Shown here: positions 37,035-46,908 of the stretch, piece after piece
Layout: each line of letters starts with the position of its first letter
Position numbering within the stretch: position 1 is the first letter of the stretch
NCBI RefSeq assembly: GCF_900009135.1
Contig: NZ_LT797685.1
Span: 20,516-84,515, forward strand
DNA: 64,000 nucleotides
Source of the DNA: Planktothrix sp. PCC 11201
GTDB lineage: Bacteria; Cyanobacteriota; Cyanobacteriia; Cyanobacteriales; Microcoleaceae
Direction of reading: 5' to 3'
Translations under genes and position numbers: made by a program
The notes under the pieces: generated by a model
What the model saw: only the letters and a program-made list of their open reading frames with translations
What the model was told of the DNA's origin: nothing
Database searches by the model: none

Positions 37035-38723
37035 TTATTTCAACATTCCCGAAACCGAAGCCACCTCCGGTTTAGCAATCCTAGGAGCCATAAACCCCTT
37101 TGCATACAAATCAGGATTAGCTTTAGCCACCTGAGCATAAGAATCCCGCATCTGACTATTGAGGGCAACGGTGGTGGCATCATAAACCTTAGTTACCAGT
37201 TTAGGATATAACCCAATTCCCACAATCAGTACCAGGAAACTCGCTGCAATGAACACCTCCCGAGGTCGAGCATCACTAAAAGTCGATTCCGAGGGGAGTA
37301 CACAACTGGTTCCAAAACAAAATGCCTCTAGGTCACCAGGATTTTTTGCAACCGCATCACCCAACATACAAGCAGGCGCTTCACCCGTTGCATAGAATAA
37401 CTGACGCAGCATTGACAGTAAATAAATCGGGGTCAGAACTAATCCCACACCCGCCAAGGCCACCAGAACCACTCGGAAAGTCGTGCTATAAATATCGCTG
37501 GTGCTAATCCCAATAAAGATTAACACCTCACTGGCAAAGCCACTCATCCCAGGTAAGGCCATGGATGCCATAGCCCCGGCGGTAAACAGAGTGAACACCC
37601 TGGGCATCACCTTACCGATATAACCCATTTCATCCAAAGCCAGAGTATGGGTGCGGTCATAGGTAACACCCGCCAGGAAGAACAGCACCGCCGAAATTAG
37701 ACCGTGAGAGATCATTTGTAATAATGCTCCACTCACCCCAATATCGGTAAAGGAGGCAATTCCCAGCAACACAAATCCCATGTGAGACACAGAGGAATAG
37801 GCCAGGCGGCGTTTCATATTCGATTGGCCAAAGGAATTTAATCCGCCATACACAATATTAACCACCCCTAAAATTGCCAGAATCGGGGCAAAGTAGATAT
37901 GGGCATCGGGTAGCATCCCCATATTCACCCGAATCAGACCGTATCCCCCCATCTTTAAAAGTACCCCAGCCAAAATCATCGAAACCGGAGCCGAGGCTTC
38001 ACCATGAGCGTCTGGGAGCCAAGTGTGTAGGGGAAAAACCGCCAGTTTCAAGCCAAAGGCGATTAATAACCCGGCATACATCAATAATTCTAGGGTGAGA
38101 GGATAATCCTTCAGACCCAGTTCCACCATATCGAACGTTAAGGGGCCACCGCCATAGAAGGCCATTGCTAAGGCAGCCACCAGGATAAATAAAGAGGCTG
38201 CGGCCGTATATAATAAAAATTTAGTCGCGGCGTAGCGGCGTTTTGGCCCGCCCCAGATGGAAATTAATAGGTACACCGGAATTAATTCCAGTTCCCAGAC
38301 AATAAATAACAGCAGTAAGTCTTGAGCCACAAACACCCCGATTTGGGCCGAATACAGCACCAACATCAGGAAGTAGAACAGACGAGGTTTTTGGTCTACC
38401 TGCCAAGCTGCAAAAATAGACAGGGTTGTAACCAGTCCGGCCAGAAGTACCAGGGGAAGGGAAATCCCGTCTACAGAAACGGCCCAGTTCAAACCCAATT
38501 GAGGCGCCCAGGGAAACTTTTCCACGAGTTGGAAATTTGCACTGCTCGCATCGTAGTACTTCAAGAAGACATAGCACATTAATAATAAGTCGGCGATGCC
38601 TACACCCAGGGCATACCAGCGCAACTGTTTGCCGTCTTTATCCGGCAGTACAGGAATTAGCACCGAAGCAACGAGTGGGAGCAGGACTATCGTGGTCAGC
38701 CAGGGAAATTGATCCGCCATCAT
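37035..38723 (-). CDS. ndhD: NAD(P)H-quinone oxidoreductase chain 4 (NdhD1)
   Basis: Proton-pumping membrane subunit of the thylakoid NDH-1 complex in cyclic electron flow and respiration. About 14 membrane helices. Conserved motifs include [37 protein letters not shown] (key Glu) and [42 protein letters not shown] (key Lys), and [14 protein letters not shown]-terminus and cysteine-containing loop near residue 455 match the NdhD1 type rather than the CO2-uptake NdhD3/D4. ATG 38723 or the adjacent ATG 38720 may start. 562 residues; ndhF is not adjacent. Confidence 0.95.
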   Translation of the reverse strand: MMADQFPWLTTIVLLPLVASVLIPVLPDKDGKQLRWYALGVGIADLLLMCYVFLKYYDASSANFQLVEKFPWAPQLGLNWAVSVDGISLPLVLLAGLVTTLSIFAAWQVDQKPRLFYFLMLVLYSAQIGVFVAQDLLLLFIVWELELIPVYLLISIWGGPKRRYAATKFLLYTAAASLFILVAALAMAFYGGGPLTFDMVELGLKDYPLTLELLMYAGLLIAFGLKLAVFPLHTWLPDAHGEASAPVSMILAGVLLKMGGYGLIRVNMGMLPDAHIYFAPILAILGVVNIVYGGLNSFGQSNMKRRLAYSSVSHMGFVLLGIASFTDIGVSGALLQMISHGLISAVLFFLAGVTYDRTHTLALDEMGYIGKVMPRVFTLFTAGAMASMALPGMSGFASEVLIFIGISTSDIYSTTFRVVLVALAGVGLVLTPIYLLSMLRQLFYATGEAPACMLGDAVAKNPGDLEAFCFGTSCVLPSESTFSDARPREVFIAASFLVLIVGIGLYPKLVTKVYDATTVALNSQMRDSYAQVAKANPDLYAKGFMAPRIAKPEVASVSGMLK

Positions 38724-38807
38724 GACAGTAAGAACAAATACTTATCCGTGAATAATTGTATTGTACTCAACTGTGTAACGATTTGTATATAAATTTTACC
38801 TGGGATA

Positions 38808-38860
38808 ACAATTGATTAAAGTCTATGGATTTTCAATATCTATATACTTTAATCAATTGT
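38808..38860. other. 15-bp inverted repeat upstream of ndhD
   Basis: ACAATTGATTAAAGT (38808-38822) and ACTTTAATCAATTGT (38846-38860) are perfect complements around a 23-base AT-rich loop, between the terminator below and the ndhD start. It could be a regulator site in the ndhD leader or the end of a small element. Confidence 0.55.
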
Positions 38861-38868
38861 CAAGATAA

Positions 38869-38920
38869 AACCCGACTGCATTTGATAATTTCCAGCCTAA
38901 AAATCAAATGTAATCGGGTT
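38869..38920 (-). terminator. Terminator hairpin after the DUF1269 gene
   Basis: AACCCGACTGCATTTGAT pairs with ATCAAATGTAATCGGGTT (18 bp, two wobble or mismatch positions), 21 bases after the DUF1269 stop on the minus strand. Confidence 0.7.
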
Positions 38921-38940
38921 GATTTGTGGTTAAATTTTAA

Positions 38941-39432
38941 TTATTCTTCCCCAAAATGCTCTCGCAGTTTTGCTTCTTGTTCCGTTGATAAATTAGACTG
39001 AATCAGTTCTCCTTTATCGAAATCTTTAAACGCTTCTTCCACTTTGTCTATCGTGACTTTACCTGTTAGCAAAAATAGGGCAGAGGTTCCTTCTGTGACT
39101 TGTTCACGCACACTTTTAATAAAGTCATCATTAATCCCATAATCGTTAAATTGACCAGAAAGTGCTCCAACTAAGGTTCCAATTGCCGCACCAATAAAGG
39201 GCATAAAAAATATTAAGCCAAATAGCATTCCCCAAAAAGCCCCGCCTAACATTCCGGCTCCCACTAAATCAAAGGCTTGAACGGTTTTAGGTTTTTTTCG
39301 ACCCGTTGGCCAAGTAACAACCGCAGCATCCTGAATTTCAACTAAATACTCTTTTTGAAGTTGGACTAACTTAGCAAGTGCAGTTTCCGCGCCTTCGGCG
39401 GTATGAAATTTCCAAACGGTTAGTGTGGCCAT
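38941..39432 (-). CDS. DUF1269 membrane protein
   Basis: 163 residues: MATLTVWKFHTAEGAETALAKL, a basic loop GRKKPKTVQ, two glycine-rich membrane helices (GAGMLGGAFWGMLFGLIFFMPFIGAAIGTLVGALSG), and a C-terminal acidic cytoplasmic part. This is the DUF1269/COG4803 pattern, found next to stress and transport genes in many bacteria with no established activity. Single gene, divergent from the next gene. Confidence 0.85.
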   Translation of the reverse strand: MATLTVWKFHTAEGAETALAKLVQLQKEYLVEIQDAAVVTWPTGRKKPKTVQAFDLVGAGMLGGAFWGMLFGLIFFMPFIGAAIGTLVGALSGQFNDYGINDDFIKSVREQVTEGTSALFLLTGKVTIDKVEEAFKDFDKGELIQSNLSTEQEAKLREHFGEE

Positions 39433-39532
39433 AATTTAAATTCCTCTGTTGATGTTCAAGGATAATTCATTAATTTATCATGATATAATAATATTTGAAT
39501 TGGCGTCGATCTATTCAACAATTACCCAGTGT

Positions 39533-39931
39533 ATGTTAAATTTCCTTAACAAATTGAGTGCTGTAGCGATAGGAACAGTATTTCTATTTCCTAGCATTGC
39601 AGTCCAAATAGCTTCAGCATCTCCCAATTTGGGTGATGGCATTATCTGTGTTGCCAAAGGAATGACCAATCAAGGTCATAAAATCTACTTTTATACCTCT
39701 GTCATTGATGACAACACCATAGAGAAAAAGCAATCCGTTTCTGTCACCATCAATGAATTCATCAATGGAGAAATGGAGCCAGCCGCTTTAGCCTCCACAA
39801 GCTATCAAGGCAACGATACTTTTAGCGGAAAATCTCAAGCCGGAAGTCCGATTAGTTTTACCCTGCTTGGTAACTACAGTGTCGTTCAAATTCGGCATAG
39901 TGGTCAAACTTTTACCGGAATTTGTCACTAG
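39533..39931 (+). CDS. Small secreted protein of unknown function
   Basis: ATG 39533 gives a clean signal peptide (MLNFLNKLSAVAIGTVFLF...ASA) with cleavage likely before SPNLGDG, leaving about 100 residues. The frame opens earlier at 39449, but that part is unlike a signal. The mature part is beta-rich (HKIYFYTSVIDD, SVSVTINEFING, DTFSGKSQAGSPISFTLLG) and has two cysteines (ICVA, GICH) that could form a disulfide. No family recognised. Confidence 0.65.
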   Translation: MLNFLNKLSAVAIGTVFLFPSIAVQIASASPNLGDGIICVAKGMTNQGHKIYFYTSVIDDNTIEKKQSVSVTINEFINGEMEPAALASTSYQGNDTFSGKSQAGSPISFTLLGNYSVVQIRHSGQTFTGICH

Positions 39932-40044
39932 AATTTAGGTTGACTGTGGATTGGTATTGGCTAGAGAGTAGTGATTATCCTTTTGCTGTTAATCATCATG
40001 TCTCGATAATTTTGTCATTAATTTAGCACCCAGGAAAAGCATCT

Positions 40045-40905
40045 ATGTCCAACGAAAATTTTCAATACACGCCCAAATTAGACCCCAATTATTATATTCC
40101 AAATCGCTTTACTAACCAAACAATAATTGTTACCGGAGGTGCCAGGGGAATTGGTAAAGCCACAGCAATCAGAGCTACAAGGGAAGGTGCCAATGTCGTC
40201 ATTGCTGACCGCCTCAAAGATTTAGGAGAAGAAACAACAAATCAGATTATTGCTGAAGGTGGAAAAGCGGTTTTTGTTCATGCCGATGTTTCTATTCCTG
40301 AACAAGTATTGCAGGTCGTAGAAACCACAATTCAAACCTTTGGAGAACTGCATATTGGCATTAATAATGCTGGAATTATTGGTAATCCCAGTCCGGTACA
40401 TTTAACATCCGATGAAACTTGGAATTGGGTAATTGCTAATAATTTAACCTCCGTTTTCTTGTGTTGTCGGGAACAGTTAAAAGTCATGATTCAGCAGGGA
40501 CTTGGCGGTGCAATTGTGAATGTGAGTTCTATTGCTGGATTAACAGGTTTACCAGGTAATCCTCCCTATGTCGCTTCTAAACATGGTGTCAGTGGGATTA
40601 GCCGTCAAATTGCCCTAGACTATGCTAAATATGGTATCCGTTGTAATGCAATTTGTCCATCAGGAACCGATACACCGATGGTGGAAGAAGCCATGCAAAT
40701 TGTTCTAAAAGCTCAAGCTGCATCGGGTGATGGCACACCAGATTCGGGTTCAATGGTATTACCAGGTTCAAAAACTCAAAGTATGTTGAAACGCAATGCA
40801 ACCGCCGAAGAACAAGCTGCTTCTATTCTCTATTATGCCTCAGAAGAAGCTGCTCATATCACAGGGAGTGTCGTGGCAACCGATGGCGGTTGGACAGCCT
40901 TTTAA
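40045..40905 (+). CDS. Short-chain dehydrogenase/reductase
   Basis: Classical SDR: cofactor loop TGGARGIG (about 32-39), acidic VVIADR after beta-2, NNAG (about 109-112), catalytic Ser in NVSSIAG, and YVASK (Tyr and Lys), ending in GSVVATDGGWTAF. The Asp in IADR favours NAD(H). 286 residues with a ~20-residue N-terminal extension. Substrate unknown; relatives include glucose and 3-oxoacyl-type dehydrogenases. Closed by a strong terminator. Confidence 0.92.
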   Translation: MSNENFQYTPKLDPNYYIPNRFTNQTIIVTGGARGIGKATAIRATREGANVVIADRLKDLGEETTNQIIAEGGKAVFVHADVSIPEQVLQVVETTIQTFGELHIGINNAGIIGNPSPVHLTSDETWNWVIANNLTSVFLCCREQLKVMIQQGLGGAIVNVSSIAGLTGLPGNPPYVASKHGVSGISRQIALDYAKYGIRCNAICPSGTDTPMVEEAMQIVLKAQAASGDGTPDSGSMVLPGSKTQSMLKRNATAEEQAASILYYASEEAAHITGSVVATDGGWTAF

Positions 40906-40932
40906 TCGTTAAGAATTAACTCTGAATTACCC

Positions 40933-40963
40933 CAGTTAACGGTCAAGTTTTAACCGTTAACTG
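40933..40963. terminator. Bidirectional terminator
   Basis: CAGTTAACGGT and ACCGTTAACTG form an 11-bp perfect stem between convergent genes, followed on the plus strand by GATTTTT. Confidence 0.75.
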
Positions 40964-40976
40964 TTGATTTTTGATA

Positions 40977-41240
40977 TTATAAAAACCATAAAAGAGGAAC
41001 TAAAATAGCCGTTACAATTGCTGCAAAAATCAGGGCGTATTCTACTTTTTTACTCAATAATCTGATCACTAAAATTAAACTAATTGCCAATAAAACGGCT
41101 CCAATTTCCACTAAATCTTGCCCTTTTTGATCAATCAGAGTTAGATTTGGGGGAGGAACTTGAGAGGTTTGTGTTTGGGAAGGAACCTGAATCAAAACTT
41201 GACCAGAAATGGAATTAGACGACATTAGGGAAGCGTTCAT
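40977..41240 (-). CDS. Small two-helix membrane protein
   Basis: 87 residues (or 82 from ATG 41225): a polar Gln/Pro-rich N-terminus (VPSQTQTSQVPPPNLTLIDQ) and two membrane helices (VEIGAVLLAISLILVIRLL, YALIFAAIVTAILVPLLWFL). No family recognised. It is in single copy between a terminator and a MITE-like element. It has a normal codon pattern, so it is probably real. Confidence 0.6.
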   Translation of the reverse strand: MNASLMSSNSISGQVLIQVPSQTQTSQVPPPNLTLIDQKGQDLVEIGAVLLAISLILVIRLLSKKVEYALIFAAIVTAILVPLLWFL

Positions 41241-41303
41241 GAACTGACATTATATTTGGTTAAAACAACAGAATTCCTGTAATTGCAGATTTCACTAATA
41301 TCT

Positions 41304-41425
41304 ACTATAGCAATCCTATTTGAGTTGTGTTCAAAATTCCTGATCAAAAGGGAACAGGGGTAATACTTCTGACTGTTTCATGTCAGTATTGAAATGTTAC
41401 AACCTATTTAGGATTGCTATATAGT
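41304..41425. mobile_element. MITE-like element with ~25-bp inverted ends
   Basis: The left end TATAGCAATCCTATTTGAG is nearly complementary to the right end, CTATTTAGGATTGCTATA. The ~120 bases between hold no gene. Size, TA-rich borders and inverted ends suit a non-autonomous derivative of a DDE insertion sequence. Confidence 0.7.
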
Positions 41426-41538
41426 CCACAGATGGGATTAGAGTACAGATAATCCCGCTTTTCTTAATATAACTTTTGGATCATTTGAAACAGAGAGAAT
41501 GTCATGGCTATCAACTCATACTTTAAATTGACTGAAAA

Positions 41539-42375
41539 CTAAACATTAGGCGGTAATTCTAAGGCAATATTTCCCAACAAACCCTTACGAAAATCATTTA
41601 ACATTTGACGGGCAGTGCGTTCGATATCCCCTTTGTTTCTATAGTCTGCCAATTCCTGTAAATAGATATCCCCACTCAGAGCCGTAAACTCTAATTGATA
41701 CCGGGAAACTAGCAAATGTTGTAAATTCAAATCCTGTAACAACTCGATTAATACCGTTGCAACCTGTCGATTTTCATAGGACGCTTCCCCAATATCCTCA
41801 CAAATTGCCAACTTTAAGGCATCTTCCTCTTTTCTGATTTTGGTCGGAATTACCCCAGGAGCATCTAATAATTCCAGAGTCTCAGAAATTCTCACCCATT
41901 TCAAATGACGAGTCACCCCCGCCCGTCTAGCACTATCCACAATTCGTCGATTCAATAACCGATTAATTAACGCCGATTTTCCCACATTCGGAAAACCAAT
42001 CACCGCCGCCCGCACAGGACGGGGCAACATCCCCCTCACAGCCCGTTTTTCATTGATTTGTAACCCGGCAGCTTGGGCAGCTTTCGCCACCGCATCCACC
42101 CCATTTCCCAACCTAGAATTCGTAAAATAAGCCGTTTCCCCCTGTTCCTCAAACCACTCCTCCCACTGTTTTTGAATACGAGAGGGAATCATATCCATAC
42201 GGTTAATTACCAGCACTTTCGTTTTACTTCCCACCCACTGCGGAACATTGGGATGATGGGTCGTCAGAGGAATACGAGCATCTCGCACCTCCAAAATCAC
42301 ATCCACCCGTTTCAGTTGTTCCTGAAGGGTGCGTTCCGCTTTAGCAATATGACCGGGATACCATTGGATAGACAT
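41539..42375 (-). CDS. ylqF: Ribosome biogenesis GTPase YlqF/RbgA
   Basis: A circularly permuted GTPase acting in late 50S assembly: G4 NRMD comes first, then G1 GFPNVGKSALINRL, G2-like GVTRHLKWV and G3 DAPGV. Start ATG 42375 gives the standard MSIQWYPGHIAKAER; the longer frame to 42417 adds an unlikely Pro/Cys-rich stretch made from intergenic repeats. 278 residues. The C-terminal ANTAR-like rRNA-binding helix region is present. Confidence 0.95.
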   Translation of the reverse strand: MSIQWYPGHIAKAERTLQEQLKRVDVILEVRDARIPLTTHHPNVPQWVGSKTKVLVINRMDMIPSRIQKQWEEWFEEQGETAYFTNSRLGNGVDAVAKAAQAAGLQINEKRAVRGMLPRPVRAAVIGFPNVGKSALINRLLNRRIVDSARRAGVTRHLKWVRISETLELLDAPGVIPTKIRKEEDALKLAICEDIGEASYENRQVATVLIELLQDLNLQHLLVSRYQLEFTALSGDIYLQELADYRNKGDIERTARQMLNDFRKGLLGNIALELPPNV

Positions 42376-42428
42376 TATGTTAGGAGAGCAGGGGGAGCAG
42401 AGGGGCAGGGGGATCATCTCACCGTAGT

Positions 42429-42491
42429 GAGTCCTTTAGGACTCTCTTAGAGGGAGCATAGGGAGTAAGCAGTGCGAGCGTCCTCGCTCGC
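42429..42491. other. Two intergenic hairpins
   Basis: GAGTCCTTTAGGACTC (42429-42444) and GCGAGCGTCCTCGCTCGC (42474-42491) lie between uspA and the GTPase gene; either may end the uspA transcript on the minus strand. Confidence 0.6.
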
Positions 42492-42547
42492 TGACTAACA
42501 ACCAACAGCTAACAGCTAAGTGTTCCACGTTGAAACTTTACCCTCCC

Positions 42548-42964
42548 TTAAGGAACAATCAGAACAGGACAGGGAGACAAATTAATCACACGGTTGGTAA
42601 CACTATCGGCGGCACCATCTTCAGTAAGACCAATGCCTCGACTACCCATGACAATTAAATCCGCATTAATTTCATCGGCAACGTCACAAATCGTAAAAGC
42701 GGGTTTTCCCTCTTTTTCCAGGATTTGAGCCTCAATACCCTCCTGAGAAAACAGGGTTTGAGCCTGTTTCAGCAAGTCCGCCACCGCTTCCGGGGACGTC
42801 ATTTGTTCAGGATGAGGATGAGGTTCGGTCACCTCGGCATTGGGCTCCACAACCGCCAAAACATGGAGACTAGACCCAAAGGTTTTGACCAGGTTGGTCA
42901 CAATTACCGCCGCTTCGTGGGCTTCACGGCTTTGGTCAACAGCAAATAAAATGGTTTTAAACAT
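42548..42964 (-). CDS. Universal stress protein (UspA family)
   Basis: 138 residues of the Usp fold: MFKTILFAVDQSREAHEAA, then the ATP-binding signature G-x2-G-x9-G-S/T-like sequence in MGSRGIGLTEDGAADSVTNRV and the terminal CPVLIVP. The residue spacing is close to but not exactly the ATP-binding consensus, so nucleotide binding is uncertain. Divergent from pgk over ~165 bases. Confidence 0.93.
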   Translation of the reverse strand: MFKTILFAVDQSREAHEAAVIVTNLVKTFGSSLHVLAVVEPNAEVTEPHPHPEQMTSPEAVADLLKQAQTLFSQEGIEAQILEKEGKPAFTICDVADEINADLIVMGSRGIGLTEDGAADSVTNRVINLSPCPVLIVP

Positions 42965-43129
42965 AATCGCGCATCTCCGAGACGCGGACTTCGGTAGAAT
43001 GTTTACTGTGAACGATTAGGTGGTAGACCGGATTGGGTTGATAGACAGCATTAAACCGTCCCAAACCTAAACCATGCCCCCTAAATTTAATCTGATTTAG
43101 ACAACAAAACATCCTAGGAGGATTATCCT

Positions 43130-44329
43130 GTGTCAAAAAAAACTGTAGCAGATTTATCAGCATCAGATTTATCTGGGAAACGGGTATTAGTCCGCGTTGA
43201 TTTTAATGTTCCCCTAGATAACGGTTCAATTACCGATGATACACGGATTCGTGCGGCTCTGCCGACAATCCAAGATTTAACCTCCAAAGGCGCTAAAGTG
43301 ATTTTAACTAGCCACTTTGGTCGTCCCCAAGGTCAAGTTAACGAGTCCATGCGTTTAACCCCTGTGGCTGCCCGGTTATCGGAATTGTTAGGTAAACCCG
43401 TTAAGAAATTTGACGATTGTATTGGCGATGAAGTCATCCAAGGAGTTGCCGAACTGCAAAATGGCGATGTGGCATTATTAGAAAACGTCCGTTTCTATGC
43501 CGAAGAAGAAGATAATGATCCTGAATTTGCGAAAAAATTAGCTTCTGTTGCCGATTTATACGTTAATGATGCCTTTGGAACCGCCCACCGTGCCCATGCT
43601 TCTACTGAAGGAGTAACTCATTATTTGCCTTCTGTGGCGGGTTATTTAATTGAAAAAGAACTCAAGTTTTTACAAGGCGCTATTGAAGAACCTAAACGGC
43701 CTTTAGCGGCTATTGTGGGTGGTTCTAAAGTGTCTTCTAAAATTGGTGTAATTGAAGCTCTTTTAGATAAATGCGATAAATTGCTGTTGGGCGGTGGGAT
43801 GATTTTCACTTTCTATAAAGCTCGCGGTTTGAATGTGGGTAAATCTTTGGTGGAAGAAGATAAACTGGATTTAGCCCGGGCATTGGAAGCCAAAGCCAAA
43901 GAAAAAGGTGTGGCATTTTTATTACCTACCGATGTGATTGTTGCTGATAAATTTGCTCCTGATGCGGAAGCAAAAACCGTTAGCATTAATGATATTCCCG
44001 ATGGTTGGATGGGATTAGATATTGGCCCCGATTCAATTAAAGTCTTCCAAGAAGCGTTAGGCGATTGCAAAACCGTGATTTGGAACGGCCCCATGGGGGT
44101 TTTTGAGTTTGAGAAATTTGCCGCTGGGACAAAAGCGATCGCTTTAACTTTAGCAGATTTAACCAAAACAGGCACGATTACCATTATCGGTGGTGGTGAT
44201 TCCGTTGCGGCTGTTGAACAGTTGCATTTAGGCGAACAAATGAGCCATATTTCCACTGGGGGTGGCGCCAGTTTAGAACTGTTAGAAGGGAAAGTATTAC
44301 CCGGAATTGCTGCGTTAAATGACAAGTAA
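43130..44329 (+). CDS. pgk: Phosphoglycerate kinase
   Basis: Calvin-cycle and glycolytic enzyme interconverting 3-phosphoglycerate and 1,3-bisphosphoglycerate. Signatures are [63 protein letters not shown], the hinge [19 protein letters not shown], and the ATP loop [10 protein letters not shown]. 399 residues. Start is GTG 43130, decided by a perfect AGGAGG nine bases upstream. Followed by its own terminator. Confidence 0.98.
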   Translation: MSKKTVADLSASDLSGKRVLVRVDFNVPLDNGSITDDTRIRAALPTIQDLTSKGAKVILTSHFGRPQGQVNESMRLTPVAARLSELLGKPVKKFDDCIGDEVIQGVAELQNGDVALLENVRFYAEEEDNDPEFAKKLASVADLYVNDAFGTAHRAHASTEGVTHYLPSVAGYLIEKELKFLQGAIEEPKRPLAAIVGGSKVSSKIGVIEALLDKCDKLLLGGGMIFTFYKARGLNVGKSLVEEDKLDLARALEAKAKEKGVAFLLPTDVIVADKFAPDAEAKTVSINDIPDGWMGLDIGPDSIKVFQEALGDCKTVIWNGPMGVFEFEKFAAGTKAIALTLADLTKTGTITIIGGGDSVAAVEQLHLGEQMSHISTGGGASLELLEGKVLPGIAALNDK

Positions 44330-44355
44330 TTTTAGGGTGAGTTAACCTGAATTTG

Positions 44356-44396
44356 TAGGGGATATGGCAGTGTCATATTCCCTATAAATTTTTTGT
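44356..44396 (+). terminator. Intrinsic terminator of pgk
   Basis: TAGGGGATATG pairs with CATATTCCCTA around GCAGTGT, followed by TAAATTTTTTG. Confidence 0.8.
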
Positions 44397-44410
44397 GATG
44401 ATTCCTATAT

Positions 44411-45868
44411 ATCCCTCTTCTGTCAGTCTCCGAAACCAACAAGTAATAAAAAGTAGAGTTATCCATTGGGAAAATAAGATTGAAATTGATTAATATTCTG
44501 AATTAATTTATGAAACCCAAGCAATAAATAACGATCAGGAAAAACATCTAACCACGGGGCAATCAACCACAATATAATAGTAGGCTGAATTATTAAACGC
44601 AAATTATTTAAAACATTTTTCCATCCCTCTTTATGATTCCATTGTTGGTGATTCGAGCAATCTGTGGTGTTTTTTTTGCTCTCCGATTCTCTGGGACTTC
44701 CTTGACTTAAAGACCGGAAAACTTCGGAGTTGAAACTAATCATTAAATACACACAGAAAATGATTTCCCACCATTTTTCTATATCTTGAAAATCCGTCAA
44801 CCGATAGTCAGTCCAACCCAGTTCTTGTTTACATTGTCGAAATCCATATTCCACCCATGTTCTTAACCCGTATAAATTACCTAATGTCTTTTTTATCTGG
44901 TTCCTATTTTCTGTTAAATTTGTCATGACAAATGAAGTTGAGGCTTCTGGCATTGTTTCTGGATCTGTGGTGATTTCCCAATAGGTTCTCGGACTTCTTT
45001 TTCCAAATATAATTTCTCTAATATATCGGGTTTCTGATTCTCCATTGCTAAAAACTCTCTCAAATTTACACCATTTGTTTGCTCTAACTTTCTCCTCGCT
45101 TGACATCCAGACTCCATGATTACTTCTTATTGCCAGCACCCAAGGTAATCCAAATTTATCTAATGTACTGATAAACGAACTACTTTCACCATAAAGGCTA
45201 TCTGCTAATACCAATTCAATTTGAAATCCCAGTTCAACCAACTCTGTTAGGATTTCTGATGCGATTTCAATCTTAGTTTTGTAGACATCTCCTTCTTTTA
45301 ATGTTCCTTTGGGTTTAAATACTCTAAACACTAAAGGAAAAGTTATATTTTTATAAACACCGTAAGCATTAACTGATACTATTCCCCGATCTATTTTGCC
45401 CACACTTCCCAAGTATTGTCGGGCTACATAGTCGGTTTTTTTACCCTTTCTCCTATCTCCTGTTTCATCAATTATTACTATAATCTTCTCTTCTTTCAAT
45501 GCTTTTAGAGTTCGAGCTAATCTTCTTTCCTTTAATTCCCTTGCTGACCAAGGCGAATTGGCTAAAAAATGATGGAGTGATTGCGGCGACCTAATTCCTA
45601 CTATTTTAGCAATTTCCGGTAAAGATTTTCTCGGAATTGGTGAGATGATTCCTAGATGTAAGTATTTAAAACATTCGTAACTTCTAACTTCAGGGAATAG
45701 GTCTTTATAACCTTGACAATATTCATCAATCACTGAAACTGTTGGTTGTGCATCTCTGGCTAAATGTTTGATAATCTGTAATTCTACATCCATTACCCTA
45801 TCCCCCTTCTAGCTACCCATGTGGTTTATTTTCTAATTTTACTTCTAGGAGACTGACAGAAGAGGGAT
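44411..45868 (-). mobile_element. IS701-family insertion sequence
   Basis: About 1458 bases between perfect inverted ends that start ATCCCTCTTCTGTCAG and continue GTCTCC on both sides (44411-44431 and 45848-45868). Flanks read TATA on the left and TAGA on the right, so a 4-base target duplication is not perfect. Confidence 0.85.
44459..45793 (-). CDS. IS701-family transposase (DDE)
   Basis: 444 residues: IIVIIDETGDRRKGKKTDYVARQYLG (first Asp, DDE_5 signature), VLADSLYG (second Asp), and WVEYGFRQCKQELGWTDYRLTDF (Glu). Full length, no frameshift, so probably functional. Occupies the IS bounded by the 21-base inverted ends. Confidence 0.9.
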   Translation of the reverse strand: MDVELQIIKHLARDAQPTVSVIDEYCQGYKDLFPEVRSYECFKYLHLGIISPIPRKSLPEIAKIVGIRSPQSLHHFLANSPWSARELKERRLARTLKALKEEKIIVIIDETGDRRKGKKTDYVARQYLGSVGKIDRGIVSVNAYGVYKNITFPLVFRVFKPKGTLKEGDVYKTKIEIASEILTELVELGFQIELVLADSLYGESSSFISTLDKFGLPWVLAIRSNHGVWMSSEEKVRANKWCKFERVFSNGESETRYIREIIFGKRSPRTYWEITTDPETMPEASTSFVMTNLTENRNQIKKTLGNLYGLRTWVEYGFRQCKQELGWTDYRLTDFQDIEKWWEIIFCVYLMISFNSEVFRSLSQGSPRESESKKNTTDCSNHQQWNHKEGWKNVLNNLRLIIQPTIILWLIAPWLDVFPDRYLLLGFHKLIQNINQFQSYFPNG

Positions 45869-45906
45869 AGAACACTTTTATTTCAAATCATGAAACTCAT
45901 TACCTA

Positions 45907-46791
45907 TTACCCATTCCCTGTTTCCTGTTCCCTCCCATACTTAACTTGTCGGCCAATCAAATTAATAAAACCCGAACCAAAATGCTGAATTTCTAAGAAA
46001 TTAGCATGGGAAGCCGTCGGCTTATAAACTTTAAATGTTTTCATAATTCCTAGGGTTGCGGCACTTTCTAATGGCCCGATAAAACCACAATCTCGATCTA
46101 AAAAATAAGGTTGCTTTGCCCAATATTCCATCTGTTCAGCATTCAAAAAGAAACAACCGGAATGGGGATTTAAAGGGCGTTTAAATGAAACCGCCTGTTC
46201 CATCACTTTCCCAATAAATTGGGGCTGATCTTGAATATTTTGAAAATTAGCCGTGATATGGGGTAAAAGATCTCCATCAATATAGGCTTTAATGGCTTTG
46301 CTATGGGGAGAAACTTCGTAACGGTTGGGCTGTAACAGACAGCTATTTCCAGCGTGACGATTAAACCAATTTAACTTTGTAAATAACCAAGGATCACGCA
46401 AAATCAAATCATCTTCCAAATAACAATAATAATCATATTGACCCAAATATTCTCGCAAAACTTGATGACATTGAAATCCCAATAACATTGGTTCTACCTG
46501 GGTAGAATAATGTTTACAAAACCATGAAGGTAAGGGAATTTGTGCCAGCAAATGATACTCTTGAGTAGTACAAATCACAATGTCAACTTGATAATTTTGT
46601 TCCTGATTCACAGGAATTGTCTGACATTGAGCAATATCAATCATGCACTGGGATTGACTATAAAGTTCCCGCAAAGCAGTTAAAGCAAATACTAACCCAG
46701 TAATTCGAGGGCGTGGATCTTTACTTAAAGAGGCGTGTTTCCCATCTCCATCCGAGTTAAAAAAGTGAGGAATTGTAAATAAAATCCGCAT
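45907..46791 (-). CDS. Putative glycosyltransferase
   Basis: 294 residues. MRILFTIPHFFN start, a nucleotide-sugar-like acidic motif YYCYLEDDLILRDPWLF, and a C-terminal HFGSGFINLIG. The LEDDL motif resembles the DxD of GT-A enzymes. The last residues EQETGNG are encoded by the edge of a short tandem repeat. It stands upstream of the IS701 element and beside other glycosyltransferase genes, which supports a surface-glycan role. Not assigned to a numbered GT family. Confidence 0.6.
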   Translation of the reverse strand: MRILFTIPHFFNSDGDGKHASLSKDPRPRITGLVFALTALRELYSQSQCMIDIAQCQTIPVNQEQNYQVDIVICTTQEYHLLAQIPLPSWFCKHYSTQVEPMLLGFQCHQVLREYLGQYDYYCYLEDDLILRDPWLFTKLNWFNRHAGNSCLLQPNRYEVSPHSKAIKAYIDGDLLPHITANFQNIQDQPQFIGKVMEQAVSFKRPLNPHSGCFFLNAEQMEYWAKQPYFLDRDCGFIGPLESAATLGIMKTFKVYKPTASHANFLEIQHFGSGFINLIGRQVKYGREQETGNG

Positions 46792-46908
46792 AATTTATAA
46801 CTAAACCTTTTAACATTAATTATCCAATATTCTGTAGCGCAAATTAGAAGAACTTCAACGAAGCCCAAATCTAATCCGTGCAATCCGCGTAATCCTTTGA
46901 ATCCGTGA

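Noticed and set aside
43813..44325. 170-residue frame opposite pgk
   Set aside because: Antisense shadow of a highly conserved gene with strong codon bias; no start site or family features.
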